Origin: Rhyzopertha dominica
Taxonomy: Eukaryota > Arthropoda > Insecta > Coleoptera > Bostrichidae
Direction: 5' to 3'
DNA length: 64,000 bases
Assembly (NCBI GenBank): GCA_025024175.1
Contig: QCXZ01000137.1
Coordinates: forward strand, 75,330,680-75,394,679
This document shows positions 34,114 to 47,255 of this stretch, piece by piece. Positions within the stretch are counted from its first letter, which is position 1. The number at the start of each line of letters is the position of its first letter. A model generated the notes under the pieces. The model was not told the DNA's origin. It saw only the letters and a list, made by a program, of their open reading frames with translations, and ran no database searches. Position numbers and translations under genes: made by a program.

Positions 34114-34255
34114 GGCCGGTTTCTTTTCTCTATTTTAAGCTAAAATTAACTATTTTTAAAATCTAGACCAATAACATACCCCATTTAAGGTGTTGTGGTT
34201 ACTGGATTGATTTTAGCTAACATCAACACTTTAACAAAAAGAACAGGAACCGACC
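34114..34255. mobile_element. 142-bp MITE with TA target duplication
   Basis: The ends GGCCGGTTTCTTTTCT (34114) and AGAACAGGAACCGACC (ending 34255) are inverted repeats with 3 mismatches in 16. The element is flanked on both sides by TA (34112-34113 and 34256-34257), the Tc1/mariner hallmark. It has no coding content. Degenerate copies at 12533-12660 and 30754-30866 share the internal block GGTTACTGGATTGATTTTAG. Confidence 0.78.
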
Positions 34256-35414
34256 TAATAACTTTTACACCACGTTGTTAGATTATTAGTGATTTGTAAC
34301 GACTACCTACATCTAAATAAAAGATTATTTACTTCCTACATATTTGTTACCTTCCACTTGTGAGACAACGTGTAGTAAGTTCTATTTTTACTCTTTCGTG
34401 CTTGAAAGCCTTCTGTTATTTTTTGCAGGTTGACTGTTCAATTTTGTTCTAGTGGAATTGGATATAGACCTGTTCATCGCCATCGAATGCTTATATCAAC
34501 ATTCTTCCCAAAAAGCCGTCCCGCTAGATATTGGACGTTCTCACAAACCAATTATGAAACTGTTTACGATGCCTTATTTATTGTCGCTTTTCCGTAGGAT
34601 GGCATTTAGCGTATTGTGAAATCCCATATCTTATTTCTTTCAAAATCGTCTCTTGTCGTGACTGTGGTATGCGCTAAATTGACAGTAATTTAGATTTCGT
34701 TTAAGTTCAGCAGGTTACAGTTGCGGTTTTAATTTTCTACAGATCAAGTTTAAGCCAGGAGCCTGTAAAGCGCACCACTTATTTTTGTGGTGTTCTCAGT
34801 TGCAGTATGGTTTCTTGCATAAAGTGCATTTACCTACAGTTTTTAATATTTTTTCTGTGCGCTGTGGATCCTTTTTATCTTTTGCTTAAAAAGACAATTT
34901 GTAAACTTGTTAAAGATTAGGATATATGAAACCTTTAATCAACCGCCTTCTATAGTAAAACCAGCTATAGGGTTTCAACTAGATTTATTAACAGTTCAAG
35001 TTAATCGATGCGTGTATGTACTAGTAAATATAAAGCGCCGAAAGTAATGGCTTGACAAAGACCAGCAAGCGAGAGGTAACCACTAAGAAAAATCTGTCCC
35101 ACCAATTACAGATTACATAAGCTTTCAGTAGATTACACCGAGATTTATGTAATCATTAAAAAACCGCGTGAACCTTTTCACCAAATTGTAGAAGATTAAT
35201 TGAATATTACATTTTTTTCTTCATAAACCCTCAGAGTTCTTGAATAATTATTTTCGCAAAGGCGTTTTTGTATAGCAGCTAATTTAAAACAAGTGCTGCG
35301 TAATATTTTGTGCACTTTAAGACACAACTGACTATTAAATTCGTTAATTGTCATTTCAAACTATCTGATATTCGTTACGCATTATCAAATTATAATACCT
35401 GCACCCCTTGATTT
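34256..35414. other. No recognised gene
   Basis: AT-rich with scattered short frames. Nothing supported. Confidence 0.5.
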
Positions 35415-37038
35415 TAATAATAATAATAATAATAATAATAATGTATTTAGCGTTAAACATTACATCGCCACGTCAATTAAGTATCTAATACAGTAAGTAT
35501 AATATAACACAGTCGTACTACGAGTATATAATATAATAACACTGTAACAAACAAACAATGTACACATTTCAAAATATGACTTTTAGAAATTCGTCAACAT
35601 TATAAACACACAATTTGCTCAGCATGGCTAACACCTCAAGTTTGAACCTTCTGCGATCCAAAACTTTTATTGCATCCGGCAGTTCATTAAAGAATTTTAT
35701 ATACCAGTAATTTATGCTGTATTGTACAGTTTTTATTCTATGAAACGGCATACATACTAGTTGATTTCTGCATCACGTTCCGTAAGGATGAAAATCACCA
35801 TTCTTATCGAGAGTTCCAATATTGTCATAGGTATATAGTACACTGAACAGATGGTTAGTATTTTACCTTCCTTAAACAGCTGCCTACAGGAGTGTTGCTG
35901 ACATACCCCATTCATAATTCTAATAGCTTTCTTCTGCTTTATAAATAGCTCGTTAACTCGTGGATGCATACCCCATACTATTATTTCGTAGCAAAGTAAG
36001 AATAGTACGCTGTGAGTGCTCCTGTTGTACCAATATTATCATTTATGTGTTTTATTGTGTAAAGAGCTTTAGATAGCCTTCTATTTAAGACATTCATATG
36101 TTCTGTCCATTGGAAGTTGCATTCAAACCAGATACCCAAAAATATGATTGGTTTTTGTTCTGTTAGTTTTTTCGTTGTGAAAACCATTTTCTTTGTTTTT
36201 TCGTTATTTAAAATTACATTATTGGACACGAACCACATTTTAGCGTCCTGAAGGCTGACTTTTCGTTTTTAGGTCGCTGAAGTCACATCCGGTGCGGTGT
36301 TGAAAAATGAAGTGTCATCAGCAAATAGACACATATCATCTGCCCTAACATTTGCAGGTAGGTCGTTTACATAAACTAGGAAAAGCAGTGGGCCTAGTAT
36401 AGCACCCTGCGGAACTCCGACCTCAACATACTTCCACGTGGATCGCCGTCCGTTGAATACAACACATTGTCTTCTATTAGTTAAGTAAGATTCTAACAAT
36501 TTGAGGGGAGTTCCTCTAACGCCATAATATTCAAGCTTATTGATAAGTATTTGATGTGAAACACGTTCAAAAGCCTTACTTAAATCGCAATATGTAGCCT
36601 TAGTGATTAATTTTTCTCTAGTGCACGTGTTATGTTATCAGCTACCTGAACGATGGCTGTAACGGTAGATTTATTACGTTTATACCCACGTTGCTGTCCG
36701 CACAATAGATTTATCCTCTCGAAATATTGAATTAGTTGGTTTTTAACCCAGAGCTCAAAAATTTTTGAAAATGTTGGTAATACTGCTATGGGTCTGTAGT
36801 TATTGGCGGTTTCTTTACACCCACCCTTAAATAATGGTTTTATTTCAGCAAGTTTAAAACAATCTGGGAAAATACCCGCCGGAATGCACATATTGATTAA
36901 TTTAGTAACTGGTTTAATGATTGCATAAAGAACAGATTTCATAAATCGTGCGCTTATTCCATANCAATCTTGTGTAGATTTTGACTTAATGTTGATCATT
37001 AATGTCCTGATGTCTTCCTCAGTTACTTCACTAAGATA
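35415..37038 (-). mobile_element. 5'-truncated non-LTR retrotransposon (CR1/Jockey-like) with (ATT)n tail
   Basis: Read on the minus strand, an RT open frame with its C-terminal region is followed by 3' UTR and a clean ATT trinucleotide tail (plus-strand TAATAATAA run at 35415-35442). Sequence similarity to RT stops at about 37038, so the copy is 5'-truncated in the usual way of LINEs. Target duplications were not resolved. The low number of lesions suggests a fairly young insertion. Confidence 0.82.
35569..36999 (-). pseudogene. Non-LTR reverse transcriptase, frameshifted
   Basis: Domain order is normal. YRPIAVLPTFSKIFE and GQQRGYKRNKST lie near 36800-36700, a KAFERVSHQILINKLEYYGV block near 36560, and SYLTNRRQCVVFNG with VGVPQGAILGPLLF near 36480-36380. 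The catalytic box CLFADDTSFF is near 36320, then LGIWFECNFQWTEHM (thumb) and a C-terminal KKAIRIM ... INYWYIKFFNELPD ... VDEFL tail. FADD is intact. Lesions are a frameshift near 36607, a TAA at 36271-36269, a frameshift near 35995 and at least one more near 35760-35850. It copied RNA to DNA when intact and is not functional now. One N lies at 36964. Confidence 0.85.
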
Positions 37039-40000
37039 AAAGGAAATTGTCTACATGGATACATGGTAACTACAGTTTAATATCTTTTTGTTAGTTATAC
37101 ATTAAAAACTGCATTCGGCACGATCCCCCATTTCTAAATCATCCTTTAGATATATGGTATAATCCTACAACAATCAGTCACCATTGATTATTAATAGCGT
37201 TCATATCCCGTTATTTGCCATTGTGCGGAAATTTCAGTGTTGATTTGTCCGTGCTGTACAAATGTTAAGGGTTAAGGAGTTGTAAGCCCTATTCATGAAG
37301 GAAACGGGAAATTGGCTTTCTATTGAATTTACAGATTTGTGGATTTAACAAACTGGGCCGTGAGCAATATAGATGTAAATTTACATTTACCTTGTATAAC
37401 CCGATAAGCTATTTGTTCGAATTAAAACACTTTTCATAAACACAAAAACGAATTAAGAAGCTTTTTGTCAAACTTAGTTTTCAAAGTGTAAATTCAAAAT
37501 TGAATAAGGCTGCTAAGAACGACTGTTGAGAAATCAATTAGACAGCTTGTTTACAAACCCTATAGAAATGTGGAACTTTTAAATACATTGATAATGAATT
37601 CAACTCATTTAGGAAGCTCTTTGTAACAATCAAGCTGACAGCTAGCACAAAAAATGTAAATAATTTAGTAAAGCTTTTACTTTTATAGTCATTACTACGT
37701 GACTGCGAAAGTGATATCTCTTTTTAAACCTATAATACTTCATAACATTTTAAGAAAAAATAGCAGATTACGTTTCTTTATTTTCACGATGGTTACAAGT
37801 TACAAGAAACTGAACCTGTACGCGAAAATGTACGTACATCTATGGTGTAATGAAAAACGCCCAGACGCCTTTGCGTCAGTATTAAAGGTGCTATCACGTT
37901 GAGATAGGTCAGTACACTAGATTGTTTTGTAGTTATATCCGATAAACGGTCAACTGCTGTCAGTGAAGTCAAATGCGATCCGGATTTTGGAGTTTTTATT
38001 TTTTTAAGAAAATTAATTATACTAACGATATATTGTTTTCATATGTTGTTGAGATCCTACAGTTTAATTTAAGAAAACACTTTCAAAATCACGTTGTATA
38101 TTGAAAATACACATCATTGCTGCTCGACAAAACGCCTTAATAGTGGTACGTTATAATAAGAGCTTATTCAAGATCCGAAGTATAAAAGTAATCCCATGAA
38201 AGAAAAACATAAAATGGAAAAAAGTGCAAGTCTTGCAACGCAATCCTTACACCACAAAAAGTTGAGTGAGATCTCGTGTAAAACCAAATCAGCTATTTTA
38301 GATAGCACCTATGAAAGCATCAAGCACTTGCCAAGTCATATTTATTATAAAAAAATGAAGATGTTTAAAATTATTACGGCCACTATAGATGTTGGTACGT
38401 AACTAATTAGGAAACAATTTATGAGAAAGTTGTTGAACAGATGCTTCCATAGCTAGTAACTAAATAAAATGACTTGGTTGGAGGTGAGATCTCAGAACTT
38501 TTTGCGGTTGAAGGATTGTTTTGCCTGATTTGCATTTTTTTACTTTTTATGTTTTGGATGGGATTTCACTTCATTTTGTAGGTAACCCTTGTTTTCTTTT
38601 CGATTTTGATTTAACGGTTTTTGACAAATCTGGGCGGTAAGTGCTTCTTTATATTTAGCCATCCGGATACAGGACTGAAGTTTGAAAAACAGTACTGAAA
38701 TTTCAGGATGTGTCAGTTTTTTTTAGGCTAAACACACTGAGTGAAAATTTGAAGTTTGTATGTTTGCTAGAAATACCTTAGAATTCTAATGATCGGTGAG
38801 TGAGCGATTGCGTCAGTGACAATAGTAGAAATAGTATGTATCTTAAGAATTTAGCTAATAATATAAAATATGTCCTCATAGTCACTGAAAATTCAGGCTG
38901 CCATTCCACTACGAAGTTCGAAATGTCTAAAGTGAAAGAATTGATAAAAAAAAATCCTGCAGCATCGAATCCAATCCAAGACTGCTATCTATTTATTTTA
39001 CACGAGGCCCTTTTCATAAACCTGAGGTGGAACTTCTCTCTCACTAATTATACAAAAAGTATTTTCTTAAATTAGCATTTCAGCGTTCATATTTTTGTGT
39101 CGCGACATTCGTTTAAATATTATGTCAAAGTCATAAGCGACTATAATGAAAAAGTTATCGTTATACAAAATTAAAAGAAATATATATATAATCTATAATT
39201 TATATCGCTGTTGTTCAGCAAATGCCATTCAATGCTGGAAAGTGCCCTATAGCTTTATTGTTTGTCGACCATTGCAGGTTAAACATATAAAATGATATTT
39301 ATTGCCCGGCGCGGGTAAAATGTTCATTTGTAGCGCCGTTCCTCTTTTCAAAATATTTACATTGCCAGCCCTCGACATAGTATATACGCAACATGTTTGA
39401 ATTTGAATACGTACGTTATACAAACAGTATTCAGTACAAACAACTGGATAGACTAGCCTGAATATACAATTATCGTAGTAACCGCAATATTTCTCTTTGT
39501 ATATGGGACAAATAATATTTAATAATCAATCAAGGGAACATTTTCTGTGAGTAAGTTTTTGTACCGCTCCAAGTTACCAGTCGATCGCAAGTAAAGCATT
39601 TTTAAACAATACAATAAATGAAATAAAAACCACTACTTAAGAAAACAACCATATTGAAATATTATTAACTTACATTCTGCTTTATATCTTATACTGAATT
39701 TTAAAAATGCTTAAACATTATGTTGAATTAGGTCATTTGTCCACATAAATAAACTTTAAAAGACATCTATTTTTTTGCAAAAACAAAGCGTGTTTCTATA
39801 ACTGGCATATAAGTATACCCTATTGAATGTGTTTTACGTGTAAATAACAATTCAGATAGATTAATGTAATATCGCATATAAGACTCAAGTTGCAACTTAC
39901 GAAAACAGAGTTTAACCAAACGTGAAATTCATGTTGCAGTGGAATAAAATGAAATAAACCTAACATAAATTTTGGGGGCCATTGTAAGGACACATATTGC

Positions 40001-41994
40001 TGCAACTTTATTGAAACCTTCTATGTTTCGGCAGCAGCTACTTTAGAGCAATGAAAATATAAGTTAACATCTTATGATAACTGATTTCAACCAAAAACTA
40101 TTAACCTTTTCGAATCGAGACATGCGACAGCTTTAAGTGTCAAACTTTCTATTTACCTATCGTTTATATACATATAAATGGTAGACATTTTGATGCAAAT
40201 AATACGAATAAAGTGTATTTCAATCGATTTAGTAATATCCCATTCGACTTAGCGCCATTTTCGGTTCAAGTTTTGCATGTTTAAGGCTTTCAGAGTTACT
40301 ATTAAAGTAACTAGCAGTAGATATTAAAATAAATGATAAATTATGGGTATATCCTTTGCATCATCATAGCACAGGTTGATATGTAGGAATAATAATGGAT
40401 GCCCCTGCTAATGCCGTATTATAATATATAATGTATTAAAATAAAATTGTAAGTTTCACTTTCCTTGTATAATTACAGTATGTTTATAAAATTGTTGTGA
40501 AAATTGGAGGGTAATTTTTGTTCACACAATACGTCCGCGTTCTACATATTACCTATACATAATATTTTAAAATTACTTTTAATTGTGCAGTGCAACCCTG
40601 ATTTCGATAGAATTTCAAATAAATACAAAATACTGTTTAAAATTATTCAATTGCTTGCAGCATTTCCACTGCACAGGTAAGGAATGTAAATTTCACATAG
40701 TTGCAGTATTATCGCATTTTGAAAATTATTTTGGTTTGTTTTTAAATGCAAATTGCAACTTCTCAAAAATTCTACCAGTTTCCACTGCTTATTCCTGTGT
40801 GAGAGCGCTCATTTTGAAATTTCATATTGCCGAAGTTACTTTTTCAATGACCTCATTTTTTTCGACCGTTTTCAGTGTATTATTCTGTATATCTCAATCT
40901 ACTGTTCCCAAGATATTTAACATTTTTATGTAAATCGGAATTGTTATCATCGATTCGTTAATCTTGTAGACTTTCTTACTTTAAACAGGAAACATAATTC
41001 AAGAAACAAAAGGATTTAGGGAATGCACAAATAGTGGATGTAATAAAGATTTTAATCTAAGATATACTCAAAATTCTGTTCATTTTGCACAGAGCAAGAC
41101 CTTTACCTTAGATTCACGTACATTTTCGCTCTAAATAAATCATTTTGCAAAAAATTCGTTTTGGCCTAAATCTAATGTTAAGATAGTAATGCGATTGTAA
41201 CTCAATAATTTGTGTTAAGTACATCTTGTGACTGTCAAATGATTTCTGTCTTTATATTTCATGCCTTTCAGTAAGGTACAGAAAATTAGCAATTATTATC
41301 CGTACCACATTATATTACCGAAGCGAAAAATTCTGTGCTGGCAATTGTAATATACTACTATCCACAAAAGAGGCAATGGAAACACGACGAAAAGCGCATT
41401 TTTTAATGTAGCTCAAAAATGTTAGAAAACGAGCCCGAATTTGTGTCAAGGACTTCACTAGTGCTTAGGACCAAATAAAAACAAAATCGTTATGTTCCTT
41501 CTCTTTGTGGTTTTTATAATTATTTTGGTCTGTTGAATCGAAAATGTGTATTGCTTTTCTTGATCACAATACCTAAAGCCTGCTAGATTAACAAANTGCT
41601 ATTAGGANTTATACTTATGTTTTAAAATATCTTAACAGTTATTGAGAAAACGTTGAAAACGATATTTAATTAAATACTGTATTCAAAACAGCAGAACACC
41701 ATAGCAGGTTTTATTTGAGAGAATAGTATTTCATTTACGTACAAATTTTCAATATTGACTCTCTTGTGCACAGTACGATCATTTCTAACCTCCATAAAAT
41801 TCGCCAAATTATATAAAAGACGGCTGCAAAATGGCCAAGTGAAAAGTGAACAAACTCCCTGTGTAAGTATAAATAATTTTAAAATTTGCAGCTTTTCAAT
41901 TTCAAACTGTAGGACTAAAATTTTAGTTTCTTGTCTTAGCATGAATGCTTCAAGAAGCGAGGTCTATGTAGTTTAGTGTACCAGTATGCTATAA
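37039..41994. other. Long AT-rich stretch without recognised genes
   Basis: Frames of 60-116 codons (for example 38196-38402, 38800-39075 and 40583-40933) show no motif, low complexity excess or splice context that I can support. A TATATATATA run lies near 39180. No repeats were matched elsewhere in the window. Confidence 0.5.
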
Positions 41995-41996
41995 TA

Positions 41997-43306
41997 CGAG
42001 GCATGTTTTTTAAGTAAGTACCGTTTTGCGATTCCGCCGCCGCAGCGCTACGGTCGGCGTTCCGCGCATGCGCGCTGGTTACCTACATCTCTTGTTTACG
42101 CACTGACGCCATTACAGTTTGATTCTTCATTNTATATGTTGTTTACTGAGTGTTTAAGATGCCTCCGACAATCGTGAGTCCCGCCGATTGTGAAGTACGG
42201 GCTGTTATACGATTTTTTAGTGCTAAAGGCGTAAAACCGATCGATATTCATCGTGAGATCTGTGAAGTTTACGGACAAAACATTGTGAGTGATGGAATGG
42301 TAAGGAAATGGGTGAGAGCATTTAAAGATGGCCGNACAAATGTGCATGATGAAGAACGGAGTGGGCGTCCTTCGGTCGTTAATGAAGATTTGGTGCAGAA
42401 AGTGAACGAAAAGGTGAGAGAAAACAGACGCTTTACAATTTCATCATTGTGCGACTGCTTTCCTCAATATTCTCGTAGTGTTTTGTATCGCATTGTGACC
42501 GAGAACTTGAATTACCGGAAATTGTGTTCACGTTGGGTTCCGAAAATGTTGACGGATTTGCACAAAACCCAACGTTTAGGCAGTGCATTGACTTTCCTTG
42601 AGCGGTACCAGAATGAAGGTGAAGATTTTTTAGATCAAATTGTTACTGGTGGCCTACGTCACACCAGAATCGAAACAACAATCCATGGAATGGCGACATT
42701 CATCATCACCCAAAAAAGTTAAGTTTAAGCAAACAATTTCTGCCCGGAAAATCATGTGCACAGTTTTTTGGGACAGAAAAAGAGTATTGCTAGTGGAGTT
42801 TCTGCCTCGTAATGAGACGATCAATGCAGTGTCTTATTGTAAGACAATCTGCGTCGTGCAATCCAGAACAAAAGACGTGGCAAGTTGAGTAAGGGTATCG
42901 TTTTGCTGCATGATAATGCCCGTCCACATGTGGCTAATTGGACCAAAGATCTCATCAAATCTTTTAAATGGGAAACTCTAGATCATCCTCCATACAGCCC
43001 TGATCTGGCGCCCAGCGACTACCATTTGTTCCTGCACTTGAAGAAACACCTGGGTGGTCAGCGTTTTCAAGACGATAACAAAGTCGAAACATTTGTGATA
43101 TAGTGGTTAACAAGTCAGGCGGCAGAATTTTATGAGGAGGGTATTCAAAAACTGGTCCCACGTTATGACAAGTGCCTCAATATTCACGGAAATTATGTAG
43201 AAAAGTAGATTAAGGCACAGGCTTTCATGTAAGATAAAATTATTGCGATATCTTTGCACGTATTTTTTTAATTCCAAAACGGTACTTACTTAAAAAACAT
43301 GCGTCG
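41997..43306 (+). mobile_element. Mariner transposon, 1310 bp, with 32-bp TIRs and TA duplication
   Basis: The left TIR (41997-42028, CGAGGCATGTTTTTTAAGTA...) and the right TIR (43275-43306) are inverted copies with a single mismatch in 32 bp. TA flanks both ends (41995-41996, 43307-43308). A complete-length but disabled transposase frame lies inside. Two N bases fall inside the element (42132, 42335). Full ends with few lesions mark a recent insertion that could still be mobilised in trans. Confidence 0.95.
42150..43208 (+). pseudogene. Mariner transposase (D,D34D), disabled
   Basis: ATG at 42150 opens MPPTIVSPADCEVRAVIRFF, then the helix-turn-helix regions (FSAKGVKPIDIHREICEVYG, then SDGMVRKWVRAFKDG) and GRPSVVNEDLV. 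Near 42651 the frame breaks at VTGG: a short deletion removes the 'GDETW' block with the first catalytic Asp. A second frameshift lies near 42845. The HDNARPH block (second Asp, about 42914) and PPYSPDLAPSDYHLF (third Asp) are intact and 34 residues apart, the mariner spacing. A nonsense TAG at 43101-43103 interrupts the C-terminus, and the natural end is the TAG at 43206-43208. The enzyme is therefore catalytically dead. Confidence 0.93.
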
Positions 43307-43308
43307 TA

Positions 43309-45851
43309 TATTAAAATAAACTATACTTGTGGTTATATCTGCTAGCATAAGAATTCTTCAATAATTTTACCTAATATTTCTGAAAGATATGTACCTTCAA
43401 GGTAAAAAATGACTTACACTAAACTCGGCCTCACAAGAAAACTGAAAACACTGTCATGTTTGAAGAAACCGTAGTAATTTAGAACGTTGATTTACATAAC
43501 ATATAACCATATACGAGTATATTATGCAGTATAGTGAGTGAGTGTAAATTAAGGATGAAGAAAATAACTGCACTTAATCTAGTGGGCTAGATATTAGGGG
43601 ATATGTTTTATTAAAATTCCTAGTACGACGACCACTTTATTACTTCACTTTACGAATTACATTTATCACTCGTATGGTCCAATTTTGCTAATCCAGGTTT
43701 TGGCAGGCTTAACTACCTGCACCGTTGCCTTTTAATACTATTAAAGTGAAACGTGTTCAGTGCAGCTCCATCACTTCTCGATTTTATAGCCTTATTACTT
43801 ATTCTCCCGCGAAATACTTTACGAGAAGAAGGTTCTCATGTACCATTAAAGTTGCAAAAAGATGAAGAATTTTCTCGCCTAAACCGTGGGAGTTAGAAAA
43901 TCCCACTGGAAGTAAATCGGTATTACGGCCTGCACAGTTGTATTTGTTCTCACGATGCTCTCTAAACCACTAAGATTGCTACATTTGTTGCAGATCGTCG
44001 GGGTGAAATACTGCAGCCCTTAAGCTTAACGACGTGTGATGCAGTCAGCATCCAGTCCGAGTATATCACTCTGCCGGCGTTCGCCTATTGTTTTTTTCTT
44101 GTTTGGTACAGCGTCTGCCTTATATCACGCTGTTGTCGGCTATATTACGAATACACCTACTATAATTTTCCATACCTGTCAGTTTCAATCGTGTCTGAGA
44201 AGGTTTCGTAGTATAGTAATGAATATTATGTACTGAAGCCTTTGACATTTCAACATTTCGCATCGTATACTTTAAAATTTTTTAGGGCTTGAGGCAAATG
44301 ACAATATTAAATACAAAAATACACCACTCTTATTATAAAAAGTATTGGCTCGAATGTCTTCCTGGTACAGACATAATTTTGGATTTCTATACATAACTAG
44401 CACGTTGAAGTTCATAGATGTTTTCGTCGTAGTTAACAGTTTTACATCATTTGAATCCTTAACATACATATAACATTTACAGTTTATAAAGGGTTCCAAG
44501 TTTTATCCCTGAGTAACTTACATAGATTAAACTCGTACGAGTATTGTGTTTATTGTTCATAACCTCAGATTTCATAAGTCGCATCAAGGCTCAGCCAAAA
44601 GCTTCGCTATAGTCTGTGTAGAGATCAAATTTAGAAAATAATCCACTTAAACACTTTTTGTACACTTTCCTTTATTTAAATATATAATAACATACGGATA
44701 AAAAGTCCTCATCGCTGTTGTGCCGGCGTTGCAAGGTATTCAAGTAATGTGGTCACCAAAAACGATATTTTGCGAATATCCGTTTCCCTATGTGAACGTC
44801 CTTGAATCGCTCATGTAATACTCCTGGCGAATACGTCGTGAAGTGGTCGTGACTGTGTCTACCAGCCCATGGCAATTAGAAATGCTCTATTGTTTTGACA
44901 AAGGCTAATAATTCTAGCTCTAAATAGTGGGCTTTTTTCCATTGTCATTTTGTTGCTAAAATATGCAACATAATTTTCGCCAACGTTATTGATTTGAATC
45001 AGAATCCTTTCCAGGCCATCTCTACTTGCATATGTGTAGACTACTATTGGTAAGTGAGGATGGCAAATCTGCAGTATGAGTCTTGTAATACCTCATATAG
45101 TTTTTAAAAGTTTCTACAATTCTCTGTCTTTTTTGAATACTTTTGTTAGAGCTACAGACCAGATCAAGGAATGGACGTAAGTGTGAGTATTGTTCATATA
45201 TTAAAATTGTAGGACATCAAATCTTCTTCTTGTCATTTTTACGTCACAATTAACTTAATGATTGCTTTCTATATATTTTAGTAGCGTCCAATCTGGCTTA
45301 CGCTTTTCTACAAATCATTTCAATGAACTCTAATAATTGTTAAACTTCCGACATTATTATCAGGTTATGTGTATGTACAAAACTAACACTGCCTTACAGT
45401 CTGTCTTTCACATGCCTCGTTTATGTTACATCCATTTTCTGGTACAATTGTGTGGGAATATTAACTGTATAAAGATATCACATTATAACTTTACTACAGC
45501 GTAGGATTCCAGCAAACATTAGTTAGGAAATGCATCCGCTAGGAACATCTTTTCCTTAGAAAGAACTTCAACGTTTACTCATGCTCTAGCATCAACATAG
45601 AATTCTGGTTTCATTTGCATTTCATGAATGCAATATTACGGCAAATCAGAGAAACTGAACTATTGTAGGGGGTTTCAGCAATGTCGTTTTGTTGTAATTC
45701 ATTCATTGGTCTTAACTCTAATGACACTGTTTAGCAGAATATATAAAGTATGGATTGGAAACGAACTTAGATACGCTCATAACTTAACACTTAAATTCTG
45801 TAATGTGATAGAAAAAAAATAATATAGTATACAGAGAAATGCGGTTTGGCT
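43309..45851. other. No recognised gene
   Basis: AT-rich with a somewhat GC-richer patch at 44700-44900 that has no convincing frame. Short frames at 44036-44236 and 44272-44499 show no motif. Confidence 0.45.
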
Positions 45852-46070
45852 TCAAAATATTCTAAAATTGGTTTTCAATGTTATGCAGTGCTTGAGCTCT
45901 GTTGGTCCGCCCGGTATATCTTCTTCCGCAGTATATGTTTCTCCGTGCGTTATTGCATTTCTCGAATTCTTCGTGTTGTCCACGGAAATGGGAAAGCTGT
46001 CCTTCAGGCTGCTATCTGTAACGGCTTCCCGGAAAGTATTCATTCCACTTTTAGATTCTTTAAGGAGGTA
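45852..46070 (-). CDS. Possible exon of an unrecognised gene
   Basis: A minus-strand open frame of about 75 codons in a locally GC-richer block. Its translation (for example FREAVTDSSLKDSFPISVDN and ETYTAEEDIPGGPTELKH) has a balanced composition and G/C-leaning third positions, unlike the AT-driven frames around it. A weak acceptor-like CTATTACCTCCTTAAAG precedes it and a TGA ends it. A frame on the opposite strand is also open, which weakens the case. No family recognised. A transposon fragment is also possible. Confidence 0.22.
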   Translation of the reverse strand, partial: YLLKESKSGMNTFREAVTDSSLKDSFPISVDNTKNSRNAITHGETYTAEEDIPGGPTELKHCITLKTNFRIF

Positions 46071-46704
46071 ATAGAAAATGGAATTCACTCCCCCATTTTG
46101 CTCTCCAAAATTGTCTTTTCGTAAGAATTATGTACTATGCATTTATAAATAAGACATATTTTAAAATATTACTCTGCTTTTAGTTAGATTAACGTTCCCG
46201 CTTCCATTACTGGACTTGAATATGACATGGTTTAAGAAAAGCTGAAGATACTTTCAGTTACTATTTTGCTTTCTTTTATATAAAAAACTGTTTAAATGGC
46301 TTTCTCTTGAAGTTTTGTGACAAAAGATAACGTCCTGCACTTGAGTCTAAACATAACTGTTTGATGATCATATATCAGCCTCACGTTTACCAAAATATGT
46401 TTAGTTTGCTTCGCACATACAGAGCCTGATATTTTTCATATGTCCTTTAGATTTTTAACATTTTCTTACATATAACATTGACACAGCTTTTGAATATGCC
46501 TACCTATATATGTATGTATTATGAAGATTTGATTACTAAATAAGAAGTAAAATTTAGTAAAGGATATGTACAGTATTACAGTAGCAAGCAACTTGAAATA
46601 TTATTGTGCACTATAAATGTGCATGCATTCGTGGGCAGACAACAGTCCATATTTAATAACTTAACACTGAATCATAGTGGATATTCTATTGAATTATGTT
46701 CTAC
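46071..46704. other. No recognised gene
   Basis: AT-rich spacer without supported features. Confidence 0.5.
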
Positions 46705-46847
46705 GAACATAATATCTATGCTAAGCTGTCTGCCGTAACCAACTTCAAGATAGATCTATTTTGCTGGCATTACAGCTCATCAATGTAGTTTAAGTCTAAA
46801 GCAGACAGGATGACATAGAACCTATATACCAAAGGCTCGATATGATG
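46705..46847 (+). repeat. Hairpin MITE-like repeat (inverse copy of 11510-11665)
   Basis: TCTATGCTAAGCTGTCTGCC at 46715, then CAGCTCATCAATGTAGTTTA and GCAGACAGGATGACATAGAA followed by CTATATACCAAAGGCTCGAT. This aligns over its whole length with the reverse complement of 11510-11665. The two arms are imperfect inverted repeats of each other. Confidence 0.72.
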
Positions 46848-47141
46848 TTAGTAGAAAAATAGATAAAGCAATGAAGTGACACGATGACAGAGCTACCTTA
46901 TGTTAAATGTCAATTTTTGTAACTGCGTTATTATTAAAATAAAAGGTGTTTTTGTACGATTATTAATTTCTTGCTATGTTTAGAATCGCTGTTAATAAGA
47001 TAAAAACTAAAATCGAAGCGAATGCGTATGCGTGCGATTAATTGTTTTGGCGAGAAATATCAGCGTCGCGAGGAGATGCAAAAGTAGGCAATGAGTATTG
47101 ATGTGTCATTTTTGACAGAGAGAAATGTTCTTGATTTTGGC

Positions 47142-47255
47142 TCAGTGAGAGCGAGGTCTTTGGCCATGATGTGCCTCAGGCAGTGAGAGTAAGGTCTTTG
47201 GCCATAATGTGCCTCAGGCAGTGAGAGTAAGGTCTTTGGCCATGATGTGCCTCAG
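47142..47255 (+). repeat. Minisatellite, three 38-bp units
   Basis: Unit GCAGTGAGAGTAAGGTCTTT + GGCCATRATGTGCCTCAG at 47142-47179, 47180-47217 and 47218-47255, with a partial fourth (GCAGT). Copies differ at only a few positions. It directly precedes a GC-rich block, an arrangement like the tandem monomers at the 5' end of some retrotransposons. Confidence 0.92.

Noticed and set aside
40583..40933. Plus-strand 116-codon frame
   Set aside because: No start context, no motif, AT-driven composition (Phe/Ile/Asn-rich) and no splice or repeat evidence.
44700..44900. GC-richer patch as a gene fragment
   Set aside because: No frame in it is open for a useful length or shows a recognised motif.
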